A stretch of DNA of 64,000 nt, from NCBI GenBank assembly GCA_934045905.1, contig OW203765.1, forward strand, positions 20,647,409 to 20,711,408. The letters run 5' to 3'. The notes beneath the pieces were generated by a model. The model was not told the origin of the DNA. It ran no database searches and saw nothing but the letters and a program-made list of their open reading frames with translations. The DNA comes from Leuctra nigra. Lineage: Eukaryota > Arthropoda > Insecta > Plecoptera > Leuctridae. The translations under genes and the position numbers were made by a program. Positions 12,201-22,799 of the stretch are shown one piece after another. Within the stretch, counting starts at the first letter, position 1, and each line of letters opens with the position of its first letter.

Positions 12201-15200
12201 TAGGCTTGTATTTTCAATTCCTGATACATACACTTAAATAAGTTTGTTACAATTTGATTGGCATGTACATAAATGTATAGTAATTATTTCTGTTTACAGT
12301 TATGCACATCGAATTGAGAAGGAGCTTCAGTTTGTCTTCATGAACCAATTTATGACTAACCTAATTGGTACTGGATCGATCTACTTGTATTTTCAATTGG
12401 TATGATGAGTTTATCACTTCAATAAATCCATTTAGGGTGGTGAAAGCGCGAAGGATTTTGCTGCTTGTTGCATCGGACACATTTTTGGTAACGATGTTCG
12501 ACGAAATGGGGGAACGAAATTATTTTAATTTTCAATCATGATGAGATAAAAGACAAACTTACGGTTACATTTTTGTTTCTTTGATTAGTAATTATTAATT
12601 AAATTTTGGTGAAAATGAGCTTACTTTCTTTTCTCGAGGGAAAGTGTTTACAATAAATTTAAAAACATAAGCCAAGTAACAACCCTAAGTTCATACTTAA
12701 ACAACACACTTGTGAAATTTGAGACCAATTGGTTCACGGGTTAGGTCTCTAATCATTTCCGATAAAACATAATTTTGAGCTGTTTTGTTGAATAACCGGC
12801 GCCTATTTAACAGAGCACGAGACACAAATAAAAAAGTGCTGCTATACAATAATATACAATCAGACTGATCATGTAAACATCCTATCAAAGTTACACCCAC
12901 TTATGAAACATTTTATCTATATATTTGCTCCAACGACCGATCGCTAGCATCCCCTTAACCTACAAAGACATTAATTATAAATTAAATTCCAATGGAAAGG
13001 GTCAATGATGTTCAACAGTATCACATTCCACAATTAATATTTTACTGATAACACAGTATTTTTCAAGGTGGAAGCTTGGACAATGAAGGAGGCGATATTT
13101 CTTGCACTTCTCGTTGGTTTTTTACTGGAACTCTATATCGTTTGCCTGGTGTGTGACCTGATCTCCCAGGAGGTAAGATTTCTTATTTTACAGAGAATTT
13201 ATAATAATTTAATAGCTATTATTTGTCACTAGGACAAGACTGTATGGATATAAAAGCATGACATAGTTCAGACTACAAGGGACTAACTCATTTACCAAGA
13301 ATCTATTTCCTTAGACTGATCTTGCAGAGTTAAAACAAATCAACTTAAAAATAAAACAATATTCAAATTAACTAGGAAAGCGCTCGATGTAACGCGTTGA
13401 TGAGCGAGCATGGATTAGTTCGTGATAAGATGAGAGAATGTGATGCAACACTTCACCGACTTGTTCGTAGCTCAACACACTAGCAGTTTCCTCGCCAATG
13501 GACTGCTACCTTGACGCGGTGGTGGGGCTGAAGGGGCCACCTCACATTACGAGTTGGTCCCAACTAACTGCAGTCCAGGGTCGACCTAGTCCCATGCCCT
13601 CCCCTCGGGCCGGCCTCCCCCCTCGAGATGGTGATCCCCCTGAAATCGGATGATCAACAAAATTAAAAATTAAAATTATCGTGCGCAATATAACCTCGTC
13701 GTTGACGCGCCGTTAAACCATAATAATCTATTATCTATCGAAACAGAATTTCGTAACGCACAGAAAACATCCTACATCCATATTGAATTGAAATATGATG
13801 CACCCAATCAACACAAAAGTACTTGCTTTTCTATGAAACTGAGAATAGACCTATACACTTTGGGTACAACCAATCAGATCAAGTTGCAGTGGATTCCCAT
13901 TTCGATATCATCAGTTCTGACAGCTAGGTATTCAAAAAGTTTAAATCAATACTTGTGCATTACGGCGTGTAAATTTGTAAAACTAAGAAAACGCTCTGAG
14001 TAACGCGTTGATGAGCGAGCCCGGATACGCGCAACACCTCGAACCGAAATTCTGTCTATCAAAAATGTCATTAAAAGCCAATAATTTTTAATTTCGTCAC
14101 AGACTTGTATAAAAATCTCAAAAAATTTCTCAAATATTGGTCCATAATAACCATGCAAAGTTTTAAGTTGATCGATTGAACCTTTATGATTGAACGGTTC
14201 CGTGTTAAAGTTCAAAAATCACAGGATCTCCTGCAAAAAATATACCTGGGACCACTCATATGATATAAGTGTGTCTACACAATATCAGATCGACTGTTGA
14301 ACGGTCATTATCAGTTTCATATGCGTTTGAAAGTTTCTGCTCTAACTACCTTGCCTTGAACTGAAGAGTCGAAGTCGCCGTAAATTTGACAGCCAACACG
14401 CAAAATGTCCGTAAAATTTCAATAACTTTTGAATTTTAACACAGATTAGTCTGAAATTTTTTCAAAAATACAGATAATGTTGGTTCCAATGACCATGCAA
14501 AGTTTAAAGTTGATCGGTGAAACGGTTCTAGTTTAAATTTCAAAAATCATATGAAACATTTTTTTTAAATTTTAACCAATGGGAGGATTTGGCTGAAACT
14601 TTGTAAGATTGGGGAAAATGTTGGTGGTAGGGACTTGTCAAAATTTCAAATTGATTGGACCAACCGATCGAAAGATTTTTTTAAAAAATTTGAACCAATA
14701 AGTGGATTTCAAAAAAAGTTGGGTCTGCAACGCCCAGAAATGGTCCGTACATGTGTGCAAAATTTCAGCTCGATCGAAGAAAAACTGTGACTTGTATTAC
14801 CGGCAGTAACAGAATTACAAAAAAAACAGAGGTCCATGCCAAAAGAACCAACAGGAGACGCTCGCTTCGCTCGCTCAATAACAGAAAATCATATTCATAA
14901 TGACCCTGCAATATTGGAACCTGAACTGACCATTTAAAATTTTCATCCAATACCTAAGGAAGATTAATTTAACTAATGACAAATCGACGAATCTCCATGA
15001 AATGTATAATCTTAAAAAAATCTGTGAAACATTTTGATTTGATTGGTCAAACCCTTACTCTATGGTCAAACGGTGTGAGCTACAGGCAACTTTCATTTTT
15101 CAACCAATCAGAGGGCATCGCTGGCAATGTGAAAATGTGACAGGGTCCAAATGTGCCGAATGAAGACGCTCCCTCATATGGTTTTCTTTATTCCCGATAT

Positions 15201-15897
15201 CAATCAATCACAATGTATATTTATACGTAATATTTAAGAGCTCACTGGTGAGGGACGCCATCTTCGGCTGTGATTGGTTGGAAGCGTCTGCGAGCTTCAA
15301 GCAAGCCATGCGGATCATGATATCAAGAGCCAACCAGCCGATTGTTATCAAAGTTGCTGGCTGCGTTCCGATCTCGTCGGAAACATTTTACAGAGTAAGT
15401 TTAAAGCCGGTTTCACATAGAGCGCGTTTCGCGTTTGCGTTTCGCGTCTTTTTCTTATGATCAATCACAAGTCTGCCGTGATCGGTTTCTGGACTTGTTA
15501 TTGGTCAATAAAAAAGACGCGATACGCAAAACGCGAAACGCGCTTTATGTGAAACCGGCTTTATTGTCTGATTATTTTATGATAAGATTGTATGAACCGG
15601 CGTTGCCCGGAGGCTGTGAACTGCGGTATACCAGATTATAGCTCCTCACTCAACGAGAGGCATCTAACTTTACATAAGTGCTAAGCAAGTAGACTATCTT
15701 TAACTATTTGTCGAGGGTCTAAAGGAATAACTTTTCGAATGTTGGGGTAGATCGGTCCATGTGTATAGAACTCTATGACATTTGAACATGATTACTTTCA
15801 TGATTCCCTTTTTTTTTAGATTACGAAGCTTACATACATATACTACATGTCACTGAAGACCGCCATTACAAAGAACAAAGCCGTTACAACGCACTAG
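9217..15897 (+). CDS. Odorant receptor (7tm_6 family), 5' exon missing, one frame break
   Basis: Six exons: 9217-9649, 11183-11609, 12300-12399, 13068-13172, 15239-15394, 15820-15897 (TAG). Each has GT/AG borders and the phases match. The product is a seven-transmembrane ligand-gated receptor subunit that would pair with Orco in dendrites of olfactory neurons. Supporting sequence: hydrophobic segments in exon 1 (ARFWLVVTEMLLLACYAMG), exon 2 (VDTLILAILMQIIVQL) and exon 4 (IFLALLVGFLLELYIVCLV), and the conserved C-terminal region in exons 5-6 (QPIVIKVAGCVPIS, YIYYMSLKTAI). Exon 1 begins inside a codon just before IWHSINESQNWDLRK, so a start exon lies upstream; I could not place it. In exon 2 the frame changes by +1 between about 11349 and 11468, in the intracellular loop; the upstream frame stops at 11468 while the downstream frame continues into exon 3. 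This is either a sequencing error or a pseudogenising mutation. The introns hold several MITEs. Confidence 0.85.
10415..11106. mobile_element. TTAA-flanked MITE, family D, in receptor intron 1
   Basis: Flanked by TTAA at 10411-10414 and 11107-11110. The ends GGTAGAAC and GGTTCTACC form a short terminal inverted repeat. 692 bp, non-coding, piggyBac-like by target site. Blocks of it recur at 8690-9145, 32594-33121 and 33362-34622, and at the borders of the LTR fragment at 22519-24755. Confidence 0.7.
12040..12135. repeat. TATCTAGATAA simple repeat element
   Basis: Several overlapping copies of TATCTAGATAAT, bounded by TTGTGATTAGA and TCACAACACTG. The same unit and ends build the longer element at 41931-42397. 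Confidence 0.6.
12436..12954. mobile_element. TTAA-type MITE, family G, in receptor intron 3
   Basis: The ends GGTGGTGAAAGCGCGAAGG and CGCTAGCATCCCC with TTAA at 12955-12958 match the ends of 58924-60366. The left TTAA is mutated to TTTA. The interior lines up with that copy and shows the empty site for family B copy 59069-59980. Confidence 0.65.
13373..13410 (-). mobile_element. Family B 3'-end fragment
   Basis: CTAGGAAAGCGCTCGATG and CGTTGATGAGCGAGCA mark the hairpin end of family B. Nothing further of the element follows. Confidence 0.6.
13504..13735 (+). mobile_element. Family C GC-rich retroposon, partial
   Basis: Shares CGCGGTGGTGGGG, CCCTCGAGATGGTGATCCC and CGTCGTTGACGCGCCGTTAA with the copies at 16983-18165 and 61691-62135. 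The middle part is deleted. It ends in AT-rich TAATAATCT sequence, as non-LTR retroposons do. Confidence 0.65.
13983..14878 (-). mobile_element. Family B (Helitron-like) element in receptor intron 4
   Basis: Starts CTAAGAAAACGCTCTGAGTA and ends GACGCTCGCTTCGCTCGCTC, so its 5' end is at the right. About 0.9 kb with no helicase or Rep reading frame. The interior resembles 35204-36098. Confidence 0.75.
15406..15563. mobile_element. MITE with long inverted repeats beside receptor exon 5
   Basis: The arms AAAGCCGGTTTCACATA and TATGTGAAACCGGCTTTA extend about 50 bp inward as CGTTTCGCG / CGCGAAACG repeats. It starts about 11 nt after the exon-5 splice donor (15395). Confidence 0.75.
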
Positions 15898-16269
15898 CAA
15901 TACGTTCAAGCAATACTTACGATATAATGTATACATCAAAATAGAATAAATTGTTTCAACATTCTTTGCCGATGACTATTACCTACTTTTATCCATTCAC
16001 ACTCCGTTAGTATTCTTCTCAAACCATCTATTGTTAAAGGTAATCAATCAATGAATCAATCAATCAACGAAGTCAATGGCAGTTAGATGGTTCTTGCCCG
16101 TCCGACTCGTTGTTGCCATAGCAACCCATTGAAAGATGTAGGAGGATAAGCAAATCTGACAGCTGTCCGCCAATCTCAAAATGCAATATTTATCCATAAA
16201 CATTTTCCTGATAAATACTCATGAAGAAAGTAATACCTACAATCATTGTGTTTCTGCAGGTTTTTGAAA

Positions 16270-16424
16270 AACAGAAAGTTTCGAACGCCGTGGCATTTTA
16301 CCTGCATGAATATCACGAAACACGCCCTGTACCACTCGAAACTCGTTTATAAAGATAGTATTTTTACATTGTCTTGAAGCTACATGTTTTTAGACTATAC
16401 ACACAGTTTTCGTTGAAGGTCTTT
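16270..16424. repeat. Family H interspersed repeat, left part
   Basis: AGTTTCGAACGCCGTGGCAT, TTTTTAGACTATACAC and GAAGGTCTT occur in the same order at 48430-48570. The repeat continues after the hairpin MITE at 16425-16619. Confidence 0.55.
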
Positions 16425-16619
16425 TAATAGACAACATCATAAATTATCTAGTTAGCTCTGCTTTTCAAAAATTTTCATATGCAGTACCGTGATCCAAGTA
16501 TCTATTATGGTTATGATCCATTGTTGAAAAACCATAATAGATACTTGGATCACGGTACTGCATATGAAATTTTTTGAAAAGCAGAGCTTACTAGATAATT
16601 TATGATGTTGTCTATTAAT
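16425..16619. mobile_element. Fold-back MITE with near-perfect 86-bp arms
   Basis: The left arm (16425-16510) and right arm (16532-16617) are almost exact reverse complements, with a loop of about 21 nt. It is inserted in family H. The related repeat at 48565 reads straight through (empty site). Confidence 0.85.
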
Positions 16620-16982
16620 ATAGCATTTATGTAAAAACACGAAAAACACATTTCCAAAAACACAAACACATTTCCAAAATTCTCATATCTCTAATCCTTT
16701 TTTTTCTCTTTTCTTGTACCTTCAAATATATGACAACATCTTAGGTTCTCGTAAAAAAGTTTAATTATTTAAATATCACTTCCATACGAAAATAAGTCAA
16801 GGTTTTGGTCAAAATAAATTCCAGACATGGTGCTTAGAATTCGTTGTAATTCATGCTCTCTAATAAAACCATACCTCATATAACAACAGTAAACCATTAG
16901 GTATCTTGCCGAATGACAATTATTATGTTCATAATTTTTGTTCCGCTTACATTACGCCAAAATAACTTATATTTCCCCACCG

Positions 16983-18165
16983 ACGGCTGCCACCTTATCG
17001 CGGTGGTGGGGTTTGCGTTGGCCAACGATCCATTGCAGCTACGCCGGCGAGCATATGCTCATGGGTAAGGGCTACCCATGCCGGACAGGTCAGTGGTGAG
17101 GTCCAGACCAAGAGCAGCCTGGGTCGGCCTAACCATGTCCTCCCTTGAATTTGCGCTCCCCACGGGCCGCGTCTTTCCATACCCTAATCGAGCCCAACTC
17201 ATTGATTTTAAAATTTGCATTTTACTCGCATTTAACGCCGAATCTATTCGGTATAACCAAACATTCCAACACTCCCATTCATAATGAAGCAGCTAAGTGA
17301 GGTGTCTCCGCAATATTGAAGGTTTTACTCACGTAATAGTTGACAGTTTGAAAGTAAAGAACATTGTTCGGAAAGTAGATTTAAACACTTTTTAAGATGA
17401 TACAAATTTTCGTTGTCAAAATTCGGACACGAGACAAAAATGCGGTAGATTATAAGCAAGGCGAAACAAAATGAGCAGAAGAGGTTGGTTTTAATCAATA
17501 ATTATAATAATCATGAATATTAAATTATTACCAATATTTCAGGTCAACACCATAAGCATACGCAAAAGTACGATATACCCCAAGTATCTACTTTTGGACT
17601 TCGCATTTATACCAACGAATGTTTAGATCAGACTAGATTCTCCATTATTGTCGGCTAGGTTTATTGTTGGTACAATATAGCTACCAATTTAAGATGGTTG
17701 TTAATAAGTGTTTTTGTGTGACGAAACAGGTACCAGGTGTTTAGGTTATTAGGTAACTACCTAAGGTACTAAGAATTGACAGTAGGAAGTAATTTGAAGG
17801 ATGACATAAAATAATTGTAATTGCTAGAAAATATTTTGTTCAGTACTTTAGTCTCTAAACAGTTGTATTGAGTTGGGCTCGATTAGGGTATGGAAAGACG
17901 CCCACGGGCCGGCCTTCCCCCTCGAGATGGTGATCCCCCTGAAATCGGGTTCCGCCGGCCCGATTCCTTACACCCCCCGGTCCGTCCCCATTCCGGCCTG
18001 GCCTTCCCACCAGTGCTAGACTCCCCCGGATCGGGCCCGTTAGGTCAACCCCCTCCCAATGTCCTCCACTTAATTCAACAAAGTTTTAAGTAAAATAATT
18101 AATGTGCGCAATATAACCTCGTCGTTGACGCGCCGTTAAACCCTATTAATCTAATCTAATCTAAC
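16983..18165 (+). mobile_element. Family C GC-rich retroposon, split by a MULE-like element
   Basis: The left half (16983-17169) starts GGCTGCCACCTTATCGCGG. The right half (17901-18165) ends CGTCGTTGACGCGCCGTTAA with a TAATC-type tail. The full copy at 61691-62135 shows both halves joined. High GC and no open frame; a SINE or a LINE 3' end are both possible. Confidence 0.75.
17170..17900. mobile_element. MULE-like DNA transposon, 731 bp, 11-bp target duplication
   Basis: Terminal inverted repeats of about 30 bp: CGTCTTTCCATACCCTAATC at the left and GATTAGGGTATGGAAAGACG at the right. The 11-bp CCCACGGGCCG is duplicated at 17159-17169 and 17901-17911. Duplications of 9-11 bp are typical of Mutator-like elements. 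Non-coding, so non-autonomous. Confidence 0.85.
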
Positions 18166-19382
18166 CTATATTTGCTTTGACAAATTTATGGTAAGTTTCT
18201 GAGATTAATCTTTAGTATCACTACCAACAAACAACAAATTCTCATTCCTATGACGAATGTGTTTCATGTGGAGTAAAACAAGTTATGTCAGGAAATGTAT
18301 TCCTGGTTTTGCACGTAACCATGACAGTTGAAAATTCTCAGAAATTTACCGGGAACAAAGAGACAAACCATCTATAACTCTATACGTTTGAGATAAATTA
18401 TATTTTATAAAATTATGATCGTTGTGTTGTAGAAAGGCATGGAATTAAGGCGCAGAGATTTTGGGGAAAAACGTTGATTCCCTTGAATTTTTCTCTTCTT
18501 TACAAATGCACCTATGAAGTATCAGTAATCACTTTAAAGTGATTACTTACTTAGAAGTAAATATACCGAAATGCAACAGTTTGTTTAGTTTTATTATCTG
18601 ACATTTTCCGTGTATTATGCGTTTTTGCTTGTTTTTCTTTAGGCCGTGATTGACCACACCTGTTGATTTATGTGTTTCAAGAGGGCAATGCATTTATCTG
18701 AATTATTTTATTATCTCAATCTGTCATGCCCAGTGTTTTGACATGTACTTGTAGATAATATACAGATGCTGGCTGAGCTCAGTTATTTATCAATAAAACC
18801 GTTTCAATAATCTCTTTTCCATCGCCTCCATCACATCCTCCTGCAGACTCCCAGAGATCGTCATCTCATCCTTCTATCTGGAGAGGTCCATTGCAATGTT
18901 TCATCTCCTGCTATTTCTCCTCGAACAGTTTTATTTTATTATATAATGTTTGTTTGCTTCTTTTACGATGAGAGTTTTTATGATAATACTTTTCCAATTA
19001 TTTTGCAAAATAATAATCATTTAACTCCTGTAAACATTCCTCAATGCACGGATGGGTCAATAATAACTTCTCCCAGACCACAGTAGAAGGTGAAATGTTT
19101 ATAATTATGAATTTTACTAAACTATTAAACTATTATTATATTTTTGTAGTGACGACAAATAGAACATCAAAACTATTAAACACAAGAAAACCTAGGTACT
19201 TCAGCTCAATATGATAGCAATACTAAAATAAATTGGCAAGTAAATATGAAATACAATTCAAGATAATCCTATCCATTGACAACCATTGACTTTTCAAACT
19301 AACTACCTACTAGTATTAAATAATCCAATGTTTCATAAGTAGCTGAAGTAGTTACTTTGAATATCGAAGTATCAACAAAGCG
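18166..19382. other. Intergenic DNA
   Basis: No gene or transposon recognised. A perfect 24-nt palindrome centred on CACTTTAAAGTG lies at about 18523-18547. Confidence 0.5.
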
Positions 19383-19532
19383 AAAGAAGAAGTGGAAAGT
19401 GATGGTCTCTCATTTGCTAGTTTCACGTGATCTAACTTGCCTCTCTGATTTTTCGATCATTACCGAAAGCAGAGAGACAAGTAAGATCACGTGACAGCTG
19501 TGGCCAATGAGAGCTCGCCACTCTCTTCTTCA
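19383..19532. mobile_element. Fold-back MITE downstream of the PKA retrogene
   Basis: Inverted arms GAAGAAGTGGAAAGTGATGG / CGCCACTCTCTTCTTC and CACGTGATCT / AGATCACGTG surround a short centre. Confidence 0.65.
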
Positions 19533-19779
19533 ATCTTCAATTGATAGATTAATTCATGTTTAAACAACTCAGGATTTATGTTTTGAAAATTATTTAATAG
19601 AACTGACCATACAATAAGTTTATAAAACATTATTTTGCACAGTATCATTTTAAATACAAACTTTAAGAATCTTCAGCTGGACTTGAACAATCTGTATTTT
19701 CATTTCTTCTAATTAACCAATTGATTACTTGCTTGCTTGTTTTTGTAAGGACGTTCTTCGCGCCTTTGACATTTTGACA

Positions 19780-20838
19780 TTAACCTCTAATTTCCGAAAA
19801 TTCATCTGGGTACAAATCAACTTCCGAAGTAATCCAAGGTTCTTCTTCTTTCTTTTCAAAGTTGCCTGCATCTCCTGGATTAGACGTCTTGGGTACAAAC
19901 GCAGGTGTTACTTTCCTGGCTAACACTGCAGCCCAATCAAGTGGTTTAAACCAAGCAGCCCCCTTAATATCTCTAACGCCATTCTTCAAGTTTCCAAATC
20001 TCCTTGTCAGATCGGTTTGAAGGATGTTAAGTACCAACTCTTTCAATTCCGGAGAGAAGTGTGCTGGGCAAGTGAACTTTCCTTTGGTAATCTTTTCATA
20101 CGTTTTCATTGGGTTTTTGCAATATCCAAAGGGTGGAACTCCAGCCGCCAACTCGTAGATCAAGATGCCACAGGACCACCAGTCAGCAGAGAAGCCATAT
20201 CCTTTGTTCAGGATAATTTCAGGAGCAATGTATTCTGGTGTACCACAAAGTGAGTACGTCCTATTGGTAATCTTCTTGGCAAATCCCAAGTCAGTCACCT
20301 TGACATAACCATCTTTATCGATCAGTAAATTCTCCGGTTTCAGATCGCGGTATATCAGTCCACAGTAATGCATGTACTCTAATGCCAACACTACTTGAGC
20401 AGAATAAAACATCGCAGTATCTTCGTCATACTTTTTCGCTTTGCGCAAATGATTAAACATGCATCCTCCGTTAATGAAAGGCAAGCAAATGAAGAGGTAT
20501 ACGAAGTCTTTAAAATAATACTCCAGGGAGACGATGAACGTGAACCTTATTCCATCTAGAACTTTAATTTCGCTCAAGGTATGCATTACTTCCTTTTGCT
20601 TAACAATGAAATGTTTATCCATGACTTTCATTGCGTATGGTTTTCCTGTTTCTTTGTGGATAACTAGCATAACACGACCAAAGGCGCCAGCACCCAACGT
20701 CTGGATTCGATTAAAATCGTTGATTGTGGCAGTTTCAAACAATTTACTTGCCCACCTGATATCAAATGCAGACTTACACCATTTCAAAAAAGTTTCGTGC
20801 TCTTTGCAATGTGCAGCTAACCTCTGTTCTTCCGCCAT
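19780..20838 (-). CDS. cAMP-dependent protein kinase catalytic subunit, intronless retrogene-like paralogue
   Basis: 352 residues, uninterrupted. The chosen start is the ATG at 20838-20836 (context AAAATGG). It would phosphorylate Ser/Thr in R-R-x-S/T sites when released from regulatory subunits. Visible motifs: Gly loop GAGAFGRV (49-56), Lys71, Glu90, catalytic YRDLKPEN (163-170), metal site D183, CGTPEYIAPE (198-207), and the PKA C-tail ending FSEIRG. Numbering runs one behind mammalian PKA. Departures: DFG is DLG; the activation-loop Thr197 is Ser196; Glu127, which holds the P-3 Arg of substrates, is Cys126; there is no N-terminal Met-Gly myristoylation site; the terminal Phe of the hydrophobic tail is replaced by IRG. 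Glu170 and Glu230 equivalents are kept. PKA-C genes normally have introns, so this looks like a processed copy that has stayed open and may have changed specificity. No poly(A) tract or target duplication was found. Confidence 0.95.
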   Translation of the reverse strand: MAEEQRLAAHCKEHETFLKWCKSAFDIRWASKLFETATINDFNRIQTLGAGAFGRVMLVIHKETGKPYAMKVMDKHFIVKQKEVMHTLSEIKVLDGIRFTFIVSLEYYFKDFVYLFICLPFINGGCMFNHLRKAKKYDEDTAMFYSAQVVLALEYMHYCGLIYRDLKPENLLIDKDGYVKVTDLGFAKKITNRTYSLCGTPEYIAPEIILNKGYGFSADWWSCGILIYELAAGVPPFGYCKNPMKTYEKITKGKFTCPAHFSPELKELVLNILQTDLTRRFGNLKNGVRDIKGAAWFKPLDWAAVLARKVTPAFVPKTSNPGDAGNFEKKEEEPWITSEVDLYPDEFSEIRG

Positions 20839-20964
20839 TTTGGACAACTGACTAAACTTTTTCCGAGACCGCCAGAGCCCATATTAAACTAAACATCAGT
20901 AAACAGAGTCTTTAGAACATCATCACAAAGTGAAAGTTACTTTTAGTAGAAATTTGCACTCTCA

Positions 20965-21015
20965 CTATGCTAGCAGTATACAAGCATACTAGTATGCTAG
21001 TAGTATACTAGCAGT
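20965..21015. repeat. Palindromic ACTAGTATGC repeat upstream of the kinase gene
   Basis: Alternating ATGCTAGCAGTATAC, GCATACTAGTATGC and GTATACTAGC form nested palindromes about 130 nt upstream of the start codon. A cruciform or regulatory role is unproven. Confidence 0.5.
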
Positions 21016-21019
21016 CACG

Positions 21020-22440
21020 CGTCTATTTATACAAATTCCTCTGATTGGTTGAAAAATGAAAACGAATAATTTGGACCAACATTTCAGATTTTATAAATGT
21101 CAGCCAATACAAATTTGCATTTCTTGACGGGCCGCATTTAAAAAAAAAGTACAATAATACTCACGTGATCAGGCAGGTTCATTCCAGGCTCGAAGGAACT
21201 ACTTTTATCATGGTGGAGGGGATTGCGATACCCGGAAGGGGTAGCTGGGGGGGGGGGGGGGGCGGCGAAGCTTCTCATTTAAAGCCCAATAGGACGATTA
21301 TTTTAGAATTTAACAATTTAAAAGTGATTCTTTGGCTCTTAAATGTACGAACTATTGTTGGTATTTTTTTAGAATTAAGCAATTATAAGTGATTCTGCGA
21401 TAATAAACTTAATTTTGAATGGAGGATAAGGATTAGTCTGCTCGGGTAAGGGAGGGGGGGAGGGGGTAGAATCCCCCCCCCCCTTCCTACGGGCCTGGTT
21501 CATTCAGTGTCTTTTTTATTAGGAAACGAATCGAACAATGTTTCACACGCCAAAACAATACGCTCTTTTTCAATTTTCAAACGTGGAAAATGGCTTCATA
21601 ATGAAGTTACATTTTAGAAGATTTCGTCGTATTTTCAGCCTGATGCTTGGATCCTAACGTAACACTCTCAAAATTTATCTCAAATAAAACGCGATTTTTT
21701 GTAAATCTTATTTTCACTGTAGACACAGTTTGTGAATAAGTAGACATTTTGAAACATCAACTAGGGGCCAAAAAATTAGTCCCGCGGGCCGCAGGTTGAG
21801 TAGGTACCACTGCTCTAGACTGGGTGGGAGATTCAGTCAAGTCTCGATCTTAAAAAAATTAAATTGTTTTAACGTAAAGTGTTTCAAGTCAATACGTTAA
21901 TACTATTTGTTTAAAATCCCACATCTGCCACCATTTGTAAAAAAGAAGACTTTCGTATTTTCTCTTTTAAAGCTTGCTACTTTTAACATTTTGATATTTT
22001 TAAACGTCATCGCCTGGAGTACCAATTAAACTGATATCCAATATATTGATCATATAGGTACACTACCTCCAAGTGTTCCTACCGTTTTATACATTGTGCT
22101 CTTATGAGAAACACAGTACGAACACTTGGAGGTGGGTGTACATCCACGTTTATTGAAGGTATTGAATTTTGAAGTTGAGCTTGAAAACAGAATAGTGCGA
22201 AAAATTCACTTTTATAACATGTGTAATAAAAGTTAAGAAATAATTTACATTATTCTGATTTTACGCTCAACTTCAAGATTCCATAAATTTCGTTCTTTTC
22301 ATTCAAATTGATTGATATTTTACACAATCGATCTTAATATATTTTCAATATAATTTGAAATTTTCAGCTTGATATCGTACGTAGTTTTGAAGAAACAGCG
22401 TCCCGGCCATTGGAAGTTTTCTGGACGCGCGCTATTTGAG
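21020..22440. other. Intergenic DNA with hairpins and homopolymer runs
   Basis: No gene seen. A G-run of about 15 lies at 21248, and a CCCCCCCC run at about 21472. An inverted pair GTACACTACCTCCAAGTGTT / ACACTTGGAGGTGGGTGTAC lies at 22058-22084 and 22112-22136, probably a short MITE. Confidence 0.45.
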
Positions 22441-22454
22441 CTCCGTATGATCAA

Positions 22455-22518
22455 TTTTTTTAAAACCAAATTTGAACAGCTGTTACATTTTTCCTACAAT
22501 AGTAATGTTTTTGAAACT
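22455..22518. repeat. Family D fragment, left flank of the LTR insertion
   Basis: GAACAGCTGTTACATTTTTC and GTTTTTGAAACTTG match 10435-10486. The family D sequence resumes at 24756. Confidence 0.7.
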
Positions 22519-22776
22519 TGTAATGAATCATTCATGCTTTATCGTATTGACAACCAGATGCGCTGTGTCTAGAGTGTGCGACATGGCAACCCCTTGTCTG
22601 GGCGGCCAGCACAGGTGACAGGTGTGTTGAAATCAGTTGTCTTGAGAACTCCTGCAGAAGCAGACGTGTGATTGTAAGCTAGCTACGGCGGCTACGTTTC
22701 AATAAACTAGTGATTATACGTAATTACTGTTAAAACCTGGGCATCCTTCTCCCATCCTTTGGGTAGGATCATCTCA
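22519..22776 (+). mobile_element. 5' LTR of a retrotransposon fragment
   Basis: A stretch of about 258 bp begins TGTAATGA and ends ATCTCA. It carries an AATAAA signal at about 22700 and lies directly before a tRNA-Lys-type primer-binding site, TGGCGCCCAACG (22778-22789). No 3' LTR is present. Confidence 0.65.
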
Positions 22777-22799
22777 TTGGCGCCCAACGTTAACGGACT

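Noticed and set aside
20839..20847. Upstream TTG as the start of the PKA copy
   Set aside because: Eukaryotic start; the in-frame ATG three codons later has a good context.
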